The notes under the pieces are model-generated. The model was not told the origin of the DNA. It worked only from the letters and a program-made list of their open reading frames with translations, and ran no database searches. From Thalassiosira profunda (Eukaryota; Bacillariophyta; Thalassiosirophyceae; Thalassiosirales; Thalassiosiraceae): 17,254 nt of DNA. The stretch covers positions 1 through 17,254 of the forward strand of contig JALLAP010001150.1 in NCBI GenBank assembly GCA_036939355.1. The letters are read 5' to 3'. The position numbers and the translations under genes are program-made. This document shows, one piece after another, positions 1 through 8,894 of this stretch (its first letter is position 1; each line of letters begins with the position of its first letter).

Positions 1-5
1 CAACC

Positions 6-1441
6 ATGGTCGTCCTCTCGGCCTCCATCCTCTCCAACCGGGGCTCCAAGCCCCTCGTTTCCCGACAATTCGTCGAGATGAACCGCCTCCGCGTCGAGGG
101 CCTCCTGGCCGCGTTCCCCAAGCTCATGGGCCACTCCAAGCAGCACACCTTCGTGGAGACCGACGCGGTCCGGTACGTCTACCAGCCGCTGGAGAACGCC
201 ATGTTCCTCTTGCTGATCACCACCAAGGCGAGCAACATCGTGGAGGATTTGGGCACGCTGCGGCTGCTGGCCAAGGTGGTCCCCGACGTCACGGGCAGCA
301 TCTCCGAGCACGCCGTGAACGAGCACGCCTTCGAGATCCTCTTCGCCTTCGACGAGGTCCTCGCCGTCGGGGGATACAAGGAGGACGTCTCCCCCAGCGC
401 GATACGGACCAACCTCGAAATGCACAGCCACGAGGAGGAGATGGCCCTCATGCTCAAGAAGAGCAAGGAGGACGCCGCGAAGGAGCAGATGCAGCAGCAG
501 GCCAAGGCGATCAAGGATCGGCAGATGGCCGCGCTCCGGGACAATCTGATGTCCGGCGGGGCGGGAGGGGCGGGGGGACGGCCCCCGAGCGGCATGGTGG
601 GATTCGGGGGATGGCCGAGGACAACCTCGCCGCGGCGGGGGGATCGGCCGATCCCTTCGGCCTGGGATTGGGCGCCCCCGCCGCGCCCGCCATGTCCGCG
701 GCCCCGTCCGCCCCCGCGACGATCGTGGTCGAGGAGAAGGTCCAGGTGCAAATGTCCCGGGAGGGGGAGGTGCAGTCCGCGGACGTGAAGGGATCGATCA
801 CGTACACGGCCAACACGGACGCCGGGGCCCTGGCCAACGTGGCCGTGAACAAGGCCATTTATGGCCAGAGGTGCGGCGCCGGGTGGTCCTTCGCGACCCA
901 CCCCAAGGTGGACAAGAAGAATTACGAAAAGAGCGGCATCCTCACGCTGAAGGGGGGGAAGCCGTACCCCCTCAATCGTCCCGTGGGCATCCTGAAGTGG
1001 AATTACAGCGGGGAGGACGCGGCGCCGTTCACGGTCAACTGCTGGCCGGAGGACGAGGGCAGCGGCACCCTCACCGTCAACATGGAGTTCGAATTGGCGC
1101 GGCCCGACGCGGTCATCACGGACGTCAACATCCTCTTCCCCCTGGGAACGACGGACCCGCCCGCGATCGAATCGATCGACGGGGCGTACAAGCACGATCC
1201 CAGCACGGGCATGATGTGCTGGCACCACGACGTCATCGACGCGAACAACTCGACGGGATCGCTGGAGTTCCGCATCGCCGGGAGCGACGAGGACGTCTTC
1301 TTCCCGGTCCAGATCGCGTTCACGAGCCAGAGCCTGCTGTGTCCGATGGAGATTACGGGGCTGACGAACGCGACGAGTGGGGCGTCGATCCCGAACAACA
1401 TGACGGTGCGGGTGGTCCCGGAATCGTACCAATGTGTGTAA
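6..1441 (+). CDS. ARCN1: Coatomer subunit delta (delta-COP), with an apparent single-base frame break
   Basis: Delta-COP is a subunit of the COPI coat, which drives retrograde Golgi-to-ER and intra-Golgi vesicle traffic on the cytosolic side of membranes. The N-terminal longin-like half contains SRQFVEMNRLRVEGLLAAFP, KQHTFVETDAVRYVYQPLE and EILFAFDEVLA, all close to animal and plant delta-COP. The C-terminal mu-homology half (from about residue 240) contains KVDKKNYEKSGILTLK, GILKWNYS, VNCWPEDEGSG and GSLEFRIAG. The ATG at 6 has a good context (caaccATGG) and gives the family N-terminus. The two halves lie in different frames. The switch follows the conserved GFGG at the G5 run 606-610, where one extra G would restore one protein of about 478 residues, slightly shorter than the roughly 510 of animals. 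The first half alone reads on to a stop at 788. Third positions are very GC-rich, unlike the genes at 4.5-9.4 kb. Identity is certain; whether the frame break is real or a sequencing error is not. Confidence 0.93.
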
Positions 1442-1656
1442 AAGAAGGAGGTGTTCGGAGGGTTGGATGAGAGGGTTGAGGGCATGAGATACCGCAGTGT
1501 GTGTCACTTAATTGACGGGCATTGAGGACTAGACATGTCAGTTTTGAGGGATTGGGAGCGAAAGTGAGGAGAGATTGGCTTCAGCCAGGGAAGCTCTTTT
1601 GGGGGTGCAATAATCTCCAGAGAGGGGATGGCTGCAACAGCAACACTAGGCCAGGT
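1442..1656. other. Intergenic region between convergent genes
   Basis: About 215 bases separate the delta-COP stop from the stop of the minus-strand small membrane protein. Both genes end here, so the stretch should hold the two 3' UTRs and polyadenylation sites. I see no convincing ORF, structured RNA or repeat in it. Confidence 0.5.
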
Positions 1657-2004
1657 TTACACGATGTCAGCAATCTTCTTCTTTCTCGCTTCAACCCTTG
1701 CAATTCGTCTGATGTTGTGTCTCCCGTATTTCATTGGTACGCAGAGAGCTAATCCGATGACGATCGCAGCCATCATGAGCCATGCCGTCCAGGTTGTATC
1801 TTTTGGACGGTGTGCCCCATTCAGTTTCTTTGCTATCACGGATGGTGCATTGCCGCCATCACCGCGGTGTCGCAAGTGAATATCTTCCTTTCGATGCCAG
1901 CCTGTTTTGCTCTTCCACTCTTCCCGCACCCCCTGCTCCTCTGGCGGGCTCTCCTCGATTACAGCGCGAACTAATTCTTCGAAGTCGTCCTGGGACTCTG
2001 CCAT
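1657..2004 (-). CDS. Small single-pass membrane protein, function unknown
   Basis: This 115-residue ORF is not recognised. Its N-terminal half is acidic (MAESQDDFEELVRAVIEESP), followed by a basic/histidine-containing stretch (residues 30-70). One clear hydrophobic segment follows at about residues 72-91 (WLMMAAIVIGLALCVP), and then a strongly basic tail (KYGRHNIRRIARVEARKKK). This layout fits a tail-proximal single-pass membrane protein; the basic tail after the helix would favour a cytosolic C-terminus. The ATG at 2004 is the first in frame (the upstream extension would start on TTG at 2016) and has G at +4. It is divergent from the WLM protease gene, 174 bases apart. Support for it as a real gene is the strongly biased composition, the clean membrane helix and its position in an otherwise empty gap. 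No similarity search was possible. Confidence 0.55.
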   Translation of the reverse strand: MAESQDDFEELVRAVIEESPPEEQGVREEWKSKTGWHRKEDIHLRHRGDGGNAPSVIAKKLNGAHRPKDTTWTAWLMMAAIVIGLALCVPMKYGRHNIRRIARVEARKKKIADIV

Positions 2005-2081
2005 CTGTCTGTTCAAGTGGCGGCGGCCATCACATCACCATCCTCTCCCCCCCCCCGCTTTCAGCCGCTTTGCCAGTACAC

Positions 2082-2098
2082 GTAGGTATTGTACCTAC
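2082..2098. repeat. Perfect short inverted repeat in divergent promoter
   Basis: GTAGGTA and TACCTAC (7-base arms) flank a 3-base loop, TTG. It lies between the divergent small membrane protein and WLM protease genes and overlaps the upstream motif shared with the bestrophin gene. It could be a dyad binding site. Confidence 0.45.
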
Positions 2099-2106
2099 CA
2101 TCGTAC
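2091..2106 (+). promoter_or_regulatory. Putative upstream element shared with the bestrophin gene
   Basis: GTACCTACCATCGTAC starts 88 bases before the WLM protease ATG. A near-copy, GTACCTACGTATCGTAC, lies upstream of the bestrophin gene at 14404. Both are followed by TACGTA-containing sequence (TTACGTAC here, CTACGTAAG there). Shared length and position suggest a core-promoter or transcription-factor site; the function is inferred only. Confidence 0.4.
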
Positions 2107-2178
2107 TTACGTACACCCCCTCCTCCGCCACATCACAACCGCAACCGCCAACCGCCGTGGCCCCTCCTCTCCAATAGT

Positions 2179-3519
2179 ATGCGGCCTCGCAATCAATTGC
2201 TGGCGGCGTGCCCCTGGCTGACGCGGGACGATGCGTCGGAGGCCCTGCGCCACGCTGGCGGCGACGTGGAGAAAGCCAAAAGGGCTTCCTCCGCGAGGAG
2301 GAGATGCGAGGAGGAGGATCCCGAGGGGTGTGATACTGGGGACGCCGCGAGGAGGCGCCAGAACGGCGAGGAGGGAGATGGTGCCCAAAACGACGAGCGC
2401 GGCTCGACGGGCAAACTGCACGCCCAAAACGAAGACGATGACAAGAAGCAATCGTCCTCGCCAATTGCCCGCGCCCCGCCCCGTCACTCTGCCTCGATCA
2501 ACAACCTCTCCGACCGCCAGTACTGCTGCGTGTGGGGCGTGGAAGTGTACGAGGACGGATATCGCCCGGACGTGGCGCGAACTCTTCTTGCCAACGTGGC
2601 CCGTCACGTCAACCCCATCCTCCGGGCGAGGGGATGGCGGGTAAAACGGCTGATAGAATCTGCCTCTACGCAGTGGATTGGGCTTTGTACGACCAATGGG
2701 CGCTCTGACGCAGATGCGGCCTCGACGAACATTCAACTCAATTTACGCGTGAGGCCGGACAAGCGTTGCAAGGAGTTTAGATCTTTCCACCAGGTGTTGG
2801 CGGTAATGCTTCACGAAATCACACACACCTCGATTGGTCTGGAAGATATCCACCCGCCGGCATTCTGGGAGCTGCTGGACGAGATCAAGAAGGAGTACCG
2901 GGAGAAGCTGGCTGCGGGGGAGGTCGATTTGGAGAAGGACGACTACGGATGCAAGGGGCAATACATCAGTTCCTCCGGTTCGCTCGCGTCGGTGGCTACG
3001 TCTGCATCGGATATATTGGGAGCAAACGGCACAAACACTCTTGGCACGCTGGGCGCATCGGGGAGCGAGAGAGACTGCGGCGCCAAGAAGAAGAGGCGGC
3101 GCAGGTGGAATGGCAAGCGCGGAGGAGGAGGCAACTACAGCAAGGGATACAAGTCTAATGTCCCAAAGAAGCGACCGCTCCTCAAAGGCAAAAAGATGGT
3201 AGACAAGCGAACGAAGGCCGGAAAGGCGGCGATGGCCGAGGCGAAAAACATGAGCGCGAGGGATCTGGCTGCGAGGGCCGCGCTGGCGCGGTTTGGCAGT
3301 ATGGAATCTACTGCAAAGGAGAGCGAATCGTCGGGTCCCGAAGTGCATTCATTAGACGATAGCGAGAGCGAGGACTCGGAAGATGAGAGGCGATCCAACA
3401 ATGGCAAAGGAGACGCATTTGACGATGAGGAAGACGACGACGACGAGCCGATCAGAGAGCACAATGAGAAGTGTGGCTGCCGCTCTTGCGATTGGTCGAA
3501 ACTCTTCCTCCTCGAGTGA
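2179..3519 (+). CDS. Wss1-type WLM-domain metalloprotease
   Basis: WLM/Wss1 proteases are zinc peptidases; yeast Wss1 cleaves DNA-protein crosslinks in the nucleus and works with Cdc48 and SUMO. The 446-residue protein carries the gluzincin-like signature HEITH at residues 212-216, followed by G220 and the third ligand H225 (HTSIGLEDIHPPAFW), the spacing expected of WLM domains. Downstream, FWELLDEIKKEYREKL matches the helix after the active site. The N-terminus (NQLLAACPWLTRDDASEALR, residues 4-23, then HAGGDVEKAKR) resembles a UBA-like ubiquitin-binding helix bundle. A strongly basic cluster (KKKRRRRWNGKR) around residue 305 could be a nuclear localisation signal. The tail is acidic (DDEEDDDDE) and ends in a CxCxxC cluster (CGCRSCDWSKLF). 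The ATG at 2179 was chosen because the upstream extension begins on TTG and is proline-rich noise. The gene converges on the MCM7 fragment, 23 bases away. Confidence 0.85.
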   Translation: MRPRNQLLAACPWLTRDDASEALRHAGGDVEKAKRASSARRRCEEEDPEGCDTGDAARRRQNGEEGDGAQNDERGSTGKLHAQNEDDDKKQSSSPIARAPPRHSASINNLSDRQYCCVWGVEVYEDGYRPDVARTLLANVARHVNPILRARGWRVKRLIESASTQWIGLCTTNGRSDADAASTNIQLNLRVRPDKRCKEFRSFHQVLAVMLHEITHTSIGLEDIHPPAFWELLDEIKKEYREKLAAGEVDLEKDDYGCKGQYISSSGSLASVATSASDILGANGTNTLGTLGASGSERDCGAKKKRRRRWNGKRGGGGNYSKGYKSNVPKKRPLLKGKKMVDKRTKAGKAAMAEAKNMSARDLAARAALARFGSMESTAKESESSGPEVHSLDDSESEDSEDERRSNNGKGDAFDDEEDDDDEPIREHNEKCGCRSCDWSKLFLLE

Positions 3520-3542
3520 TGGCGCGATAGTGGCGCGTGCAA

Positions 3543-4303
<761 letters not shown>

Positions 4304-4536
4304 TGAGTAGCATTGCTTTTGCTCCCTGCCTCGAGTCTGTCTCGACTCTCGACCGATCTCCGGGTTCGAGTCCGCGGTCAAGCCGAATTGAGTCATGAGC
4401 TCAAGTTAGTGAAAGCAAGGCGGCCAGTCACGAGTCGCCCAACAACACACCCAACGCGCAACGGCTCGAAATCCGAAGCGTTGGCTTCCTCCCCCGCCCG
4501 GCGGCGGCCCATAATCCGCCCAACCCGACCGCCCCA
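4304..4536. promoter_or_regulatory. Divergent intergenic region
   Basis: These 233 bases separate the starts of the minus-strand small ORF and the JmjC gene, and should carry both promoters and 5' leaders. I see no TATA-like box or repeat that stands out. A tRNA-B-box-like string occurs at 4363-4373 but no tRNA fold surrounds it. Confidence 0.4.
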
Positions 4537-5603
4537 ATGCACCGGCACGGCCTCCTCTTCCCTATTGTCGCCGCCGCCCTCGCGGCGGTCCGAGCCAGCG
4601 GCGTCGAGACCTGCCTCGACGAGGGCGGGGCGTCGTGCACCTCAGATTCAGATGCACCGTCCTCCCTCGGCCGCTATCCCACGTGGGAGGCCGCCCCCGC
4701 CTCCACCGGGGAGTTCGACCACTCCAACGACAAGAGCGTATGTCGCCTGCGCTACGTGACCGTGGAGGAGTGGGAGAGGGAGCGGTATTGGGAGGGAGAG
4801 GAGCCGGTGATGGTGATGAACGCCACGGACGGGTGGCCGGCGTTGCAACACTGGACAAAGGAAGAGCTCTTGCGCCGATACCCCGATGGTGAGCTCGTGT
4901 GATATGCACAATCATTCTTTGCAACTGTCCGTGCTACACTGACTCCGGTTCGTTCACAGTGATGGTCGGCATGGGACGATCGAAAGACTTGGGGCAAACT
5001 GGACCAGATCAGGCGGGGGACAAGCTGACGAAGACCACAATCGAGGACTTCGTACTCAATCACATGCACGATCCGAAGAGCGAGAAGTATGTGTTCGATC
5101 GGAAGCTCAACATGCCGGACGGACTGCTCGACGATTGCCAGCCCTATCCCATGCCGACCCGTATGTTTGCAGATTACGGTCCAGCGATTCGGGGAATGGG
5201 AGCGCCCGAAAAGATCATGTGGAAGGATCACTTGGCGCTCACCATTGGACGGGATATGCAGGGGTTGACGTTCCACCGCCACAATGCCGCCTGGAACGCG
5301 GTGGTGTTCGGAATGAAGCGCTGGATTCTCTACGATGCGGCACGGATTGCGGGCAACTCTACCCGACTCAAAAGGATGACGAGGGATGTGACAAATCCAA
5401 TCCAGCTGACGACCGGAGATTGGATCCGCGAGCTATACAACAAAGACGAACGGATGTACGAGATCCGCAACTTTGGTCATGACTGCGTGCAGCGAGCGGG
5501 AGAGCTACTCTACGTCCCCAAGGGCTGGGCCCATATGGTTGTCAACATTGGAGATACTGTTGCAATCGTTTCTGAGAGAGGCCTGAATGCGATGGAGCCG
5601 TGA
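4537..5603 (+). CDS. JmjC-domain (cupin-like) protein with signal peptide, JMJD8-like
   Basis: Two exons (4537-4888 and 4960-5603) join in phase 1 to give 331 residues. The N-terminus (MHRHGLLFPIVAAALAAVRASG) is a typical signal peptide, so the protein should enter the ER. The JmjC fold is visible in exon 2: LTIGRDMQGLTFHRHNAAWN then AVVFGMKRWILYD, and later GELLYVPKGWAHMVVNIGD, matching the two metal-binding strands of PSR/JMJD-type hydroxylases. H223 and H309 align with the two metal-binding histidines. The acidic residue of the usual HxD/E motif is replaced: the sequence is H223-R-H225-N. Family members usually hydroxylate proteins with Fe(II) and 2-oxoglutarate; an ER-luminal relative in animals is JMJD8. 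There is no KDEL-like tail (it ends LNAMEP). Activity is uncertain because of the HxH motif. The ATG at 4537 gives the signal peptide and is the first in this frame. Confidence 0.82.
4889..4959 (+). other. Intron in the JmjC gene (71 nt)
   Basis: Donor GTGAGC follows CCCGATG, and acceptor GTTCACAG precedes TGATGGTC. CTGAC, about 15 bases before the acceptor, can serve as branch point. Splicing creates YPD-V-MVGMGR in a continuous frame; without splicing exon 1 ends at a TGA (4900-4902). Confidence 0.92.
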
Positions 5604-5691
5604 AGAGGCCAGAAAGTCTAGAGAAGATGATGGAATGTACAATATCGATGTCAGTCTGTGCCAAGCGAAGTGATTAACCAATCTTAACACA

Positions 5692-8634
5692 CTAGTGTCT
5701 TCCACGAAAAGAATCATAGAAGTGGAGCATCTCCTTTGTAGTGCGAGGCTTCATGTCGTCGATCGAACGCAGCAAGTGCCTCATGTGTATCTGGGGCTGA
5801 TCAATGCCTCCGTCGTCCATCTCGCCTATTGCATGAAGCGCGGCATCCTTGCACAGGGCAATTATTTCCGCGCCCGAGTATCCATTCGAGACTTCATCGC
5901 TCGCAAGAGCTGACACGTCCACATCTTCGTGGCAATCTTTTCCAGAGAGGCCGATCTCAAAGATGCTCTTTCTGCCTTGCTCATCGGGCAAACCGACGTA
6001 GATCATTCGATCCATTCTTCCAGGTCTGGTCAGAGCTGCATCCAGCACGTCAGGACGGTTGGTGGCGCCAACCACCACAACCCTTCCGGCTTTTGCGTCG
6101 AAAGAGCCTCCAGAGGTCACTCCATCCAACTCTGTCAAGAGCTGACTCAACAACCGATCTCCTCCACTCCCACCGCTGTCTCCTCGCTTGGAAGCAATCG
6201 CATCCACCTCATCGAAGAAGATGACTGCTGGCGACGCCAATCGTGCTCTTCGAAACAGAGACGCCAGGGCCCGCTCGCTCTCGCCAAGCCATTTGCTCAG
6301 TAGCTCGGGGCCTTTGACAGCCAAGAAGTTCATGTTTCCTTCGGTTGCAATTGCCCGTGCCATCAAAGTTTTGGAGCAGCCGGGAGGGCCGTACAGCAGA
6401 ACGCCTTTTGGCGGAGGCACTTGCATCATTTCGAACAGATGAGGATGCGTCAGAGGGAGCTCGATGGATTCTTTCAGGAGGGCCTTCACGCGATCCATCC
6501 CGCCAATGGCAGACCAAGGCACTTTTGGCACTTCCACAGCTACCGATTTGATTGCAGAGGGCTTTGTGATACGGATGGCGTGTTCGAGGTCTTGGTATTC
6601 AATAGCAGTTGATTGCACGCTTCCTGACTGCTGACAGCGAGAAAATACAGTCCGCAATGCCTCCTTCACAGCCAACTTGCAATCTGCGCCAGTAAATCCT
6701 TTGGCAAGACGCGCCAAGGTCTTGATATCCCTTTCGACGAGATGTGGCTGGGTCCCGAGCTGTGACAAATGGAAACTTAGTATGTCAGCCCGGGCCTCGT
6801 CGTCTGGCACAGGTACTTCTACCTCCACGTCCAACCTGCCTGGCCTTCTAAGTGCAGGATCGAGGAGCCCGGGGTCGGTGGTAATTGCGAGGACAACAAG
6901 CCCTCCATTGGGCTTGCTGCTTGTTGGACCACTCGAATCGGAGCTGCCAATTCCATCGAGAAGAGCAAGCAATGTGCCTGCAAGCTGATCGACGCCCAAG
7001 CCAGCACTGCCGACCCCTCCTCTGCGCGGACATATCAAATGAACGTCGTCCAATATGACCAGCGAACCTTGGGAAGTCAGGGCTTTTTGCTCTGCCTCTC
7101 GAAACACATCAGTCAGCAACTTCTCTCCTTCACCAACTATTGCGGTCGACGACAAGATGTCCGCACATTGCACCAGGCGAACCTCCACCAACTTTTGTTT
7201 GTTCTCCAAGCTCAGCTCGTGTGCAATTTGAGCCGCCAAGAGAGATTTGCCAACTCCCGCAGGGCCAAACAAGAGCGCCCCTTTTGGCGGACGGAGAGGG
7301 CCATCCGCAGGAAAGAGGTCGGGGTGCAAGAGCGGCGGCAACAGCGCATCCTTTATCCTCGAAAGTGTCGCGTCCAGACCAGCGCAAAGAGCTCTGTCTT
7401 CCGCTTGCGTCTGATTTTCATGCATTGCAAGCAGTGCCGTTTCAGGTGAGGTGGATTGTGCGTTGTCGTGAGAAGACACCAATTCGATGGTAGTCCGAGG
7501 AGTGACTCTGTACGCAATCTCTTTCTCTGACTGCAGTAGCTTCAAGAGCCACGATTCATTCTGTTTGTTGCCCGAGATAGCCAGTCGATCAAAAGATGCG
7601 GTGATATCCGTCTGGGTTGTCTGTGGACCTGGATCGGAAGCGACTCCGACAATGCGAAAGGTCTCCTTCTTTCCTCGGAAAGATATCGATATTGTCTCCA
7701 GTTTGTCTGAGCCCGGCCGTTGAATGAATGCATCGCGGCACTTGGCAATTGCGAGCGTTTCAATGATACTCTTGGCAGATTGGTATGCATCGACTGGAGC
7801 AGATATGGGAGAGAGGACCAACTTGCGAGCATCAGGACAGAGCCGGCGGAGTTGTCCTTTTGACAAATTGATCAGAGGTATCACCGTGACTTCCATCTCA
7901 GCGCGTTTGGTTTGTTGTGTGGGTGTTGATTTGGTCGGGGCTGGAGAGAGAACTGACCCCCCTCCACCCCCTTTAGCAAAGGAAAACTTTGATCCCGAGG
8001 GAGAGGTATATTTCGATGGCGACAGAGATGTGAGGGAGTCACCGCCTCCTCCCTTGCTGAATGAAAAGTTGGACTTGGATGGAGATGTGTAAGATGCATT
8101 TTTGGTGGCTGCCGATGGAGGCAATGTGGCGGTCGTTTTGGCTGCCAGGAATGTTGATTGCGCGGTATCGTCAACTGCGCTCGGAGATAGTTGCTCGTAC
8201 AGACTGGGCGACAATATCACATGGCCGCATGCCGCCACATCCTGGCTGCTTTTCCGTTTTGTTGACACCGGTGCTGCAATCTGCGGCGATGACCTGTTGG
8301 TCGGTGCCGTTGGCGATGTCCGCACTTTGCAAATGATGCTGGCCAGCCCATCTTCGTTGTCGTTTTGCAATTCAGACAGCGGATTGGCACGAACGATGAT
8401 TGCTGGCTCGCCATCACGGATGTCCAACTTGTGCGCATCTACTGGGTGCAAAATTGCGCAGTCGTCGCCGATGCAATTGATATCCCCGCTGGCCTCTCCG
8501 CCGGATTTTCTCTTGGCAGGTGGTTTGAGGACGAGCTCTATGCAATCACAAACTGCGTCGTCCCCTGATATTGTGGCTGATGGGGAGGTGATGGCTGAGT
8601 CGCCAGCGTTCTGTTGACCCTTCTTCCTGGGCAT
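5692..8634 (-). CDS. AFG2: AFG2/SPATA5-like double AAA+ ATPase (CDC48 family)
   Basis: AFG2/Drg1 and SPATA5 are hexameric ATPases that release shuttling factors such as Rlp24 from pre-60S ribosomes. The 980-residue protein has an N-terminal region with CDC48-N-like strands (INCIGDDCAILHPVD, GEPAIIVRANP), a long disordered linker with a duplicated SP-rich/FSFxKGGGG unit (about residues 180-230), and two AAA domains. D1 has Walker A GPAGVGKS (457-464). D2 has Walker A GPPGCSKT (749-756), the cysteine-serine form typical of AFG2 rather than CDC48, with Walker B FFDEVD (D808, E809), sensor ATNRPD and LTRPGRMDR. D1 is unusual: Walker B reads ILDDVH (D529-D530, glutamate replaced) and sensor 1 reads AITTDP instead of ATN. 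The ATG at 8634 was chosen over the in-frame GTG at 8646. No intron is needed. It converges on the JmjC gene, 88 bases apart. Confidence 0.92.
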   Translation of the reverse strand: MPRKKGQQNAGDSAITSPSATISGDDAVCDCIELVLKPPAKRKSGGEASGDINCIGDDCAILHPVDAHKLDIRDGEPAIIVRANPLSELQNDNEDGLASIICKVRTSPTAPTNRSSPQIAAPVSTKRKSSQDVAACGHVILSPSLYEQLSPSAVDDTAQSTFLAAKTTATLPPSAATKNASYTSPSKSNFSFSKGGGGDSLTSLSPSKYTSPSGSKFSFAKGGGGGSVLSPAPTKSTPTQQTKRAEMEVTVIPLINLSKGQLRRLCPDARKLVLSPISAPVDAYQSAKSIIETLAIAKCRDAFIQRPGSDKLETISISFRGKKETFRIVGVASDPGPQTTQTDITASFDRLAISGNKQNESWLLKLLQSEKEIAYRVTPRTTIELVSSHDNAQSTSPETALLAMHENQTQAEDRALCAGLDATLSRIKDALLPPLLHPDLFPADGPLRPPKGALLFGPAGVGKSLLAAQIAHELSLENKQKLVEVRLVQCADILSSTAIVGEGEKLLTDVFREAEQKALTSQGSLVILDDVHLICPRRGGVGSAGLGVDQLAGTLLALLDGIGSSDSSGPTSSKPNGGLVVLAITTDPGLLDPALRRPGRLDVEVEVPVPDDEARADILSFHLSQLGTQPHLVERDIKTLARLAKGFTGADCKLAVKEALRTVFSRCQQSGSVQSTAIEYQDLEHAIRITKPSAIKSVAVEVPKVPWSAIGGMDRVKALLKESIELPLTHPHLFEMMQVPPPKGVLLYGPPGCSKTLMARAIATEGNMNFLAVKGPELLSKWLGESERALASLFRRARLASPAVIFFDEVDAIASKRGDSGGSGGDRLLSQLLTELDGVTSGGSFDAKAGRVVVVGATNRPDVLDAALTRPGRMDRMIYVGLPDEQGRKSIFEIGLSGKDCHEDVDVSALASDEVSNGYSGAEIIALCKDAALHAIGEMDDGGIDQPQIHMRHLLRSIDDMKPRTTKEMLHFYDSFRGRH
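7945..8096 (-). repeat. Coding tandem duplication in the AFG2-like linker
   Basis: Two adjacent units of about 27 codons encode TSPSKSNFSFSKGGGGDS and TSPSGSKFSFAKGGGGGS, each followed by SP-rich sequence. They lie in the low-complexity linker between the N domain and D1. The unit identity in DNA is obvious by eye, with substitutions, so the duplication is not brand new. Confidence 0.75.
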
Positions 8635-8894
8635 TTTTGCCGTCACCTATACGCGAGGTGGCCAGCGCAGCGGTCCCCAACCCGGCGCCTGGCGTCAACA
8701 CAGCTACCGCGACGGCGCCAGGTGGTCTGGGGGGCGACGCAGCGCCTGGTCGGAAGTGGGTTTGGTTTGGTTGGTTGAGATTCGTTCGTTGCGAAGTTAC
8801 AGGTCTTTATCAAGCAAGACCCTCCAAAGCAAGATCGCCGACGCCACCCAAGAACCCTCTGCTCACACCTCTCTCCTCCTACCTTGCCATAAAA
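8635..8894. promoter_or_regulatory. Divergent promoter region with three GGCGCC-like boxes
   Basis: This 260-base gap lies between the ATGs of the AFG2-like gene and the heterokont-type protein. It carries GGCGCCTGG (8684), GGCGCCAGG (8714) and AGCGCCTGG (8741), spaced 30 and 27 bases. The first two also form an interrupted inverted repeat (CCTGGCG / CGCCAGG). A regulatory role is inferred from position and repetition only. Confidence 0.35.

Noticed and set aside
597..619. A 23-base GT-AG intron restoring the delta-COP frame
   Set aside because: It would restore the frame, but the other introns here are 71-86 bases with GTGAG donors, and it would delete the conserved GFGG.
611..1441. Second half of delta-COP as an independent gene starting at ATG 611
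   Set aside because: Delta-COP homologues join it to the upstream half in one protein, and the ATG is in the linker with no promoter space; a one-base frame break explains it better.
179..1507. Long open frame (442 codons) antisense to delta-COP
   Set aside because: It is a by-product of GC-rich third positions on the other strand; the translation is arginine/histidine/valine-rich with no recognisable domain, while the plus strand is clearly delta-COP.
2047..2056. Run of ten cytosines in the divergent promoter upstream of the WLM gene
   Set aside because: A homopolymer alone is not a feature; its length may also be miscounted in sequencing.
4363..4373. GGTTCGAGTCC, a tRNA B-box-like string
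   Set aside because: The T-stem pairs poorly and no D-arm, anticodon arm or acceptor stem can be drawn around it on either strand.
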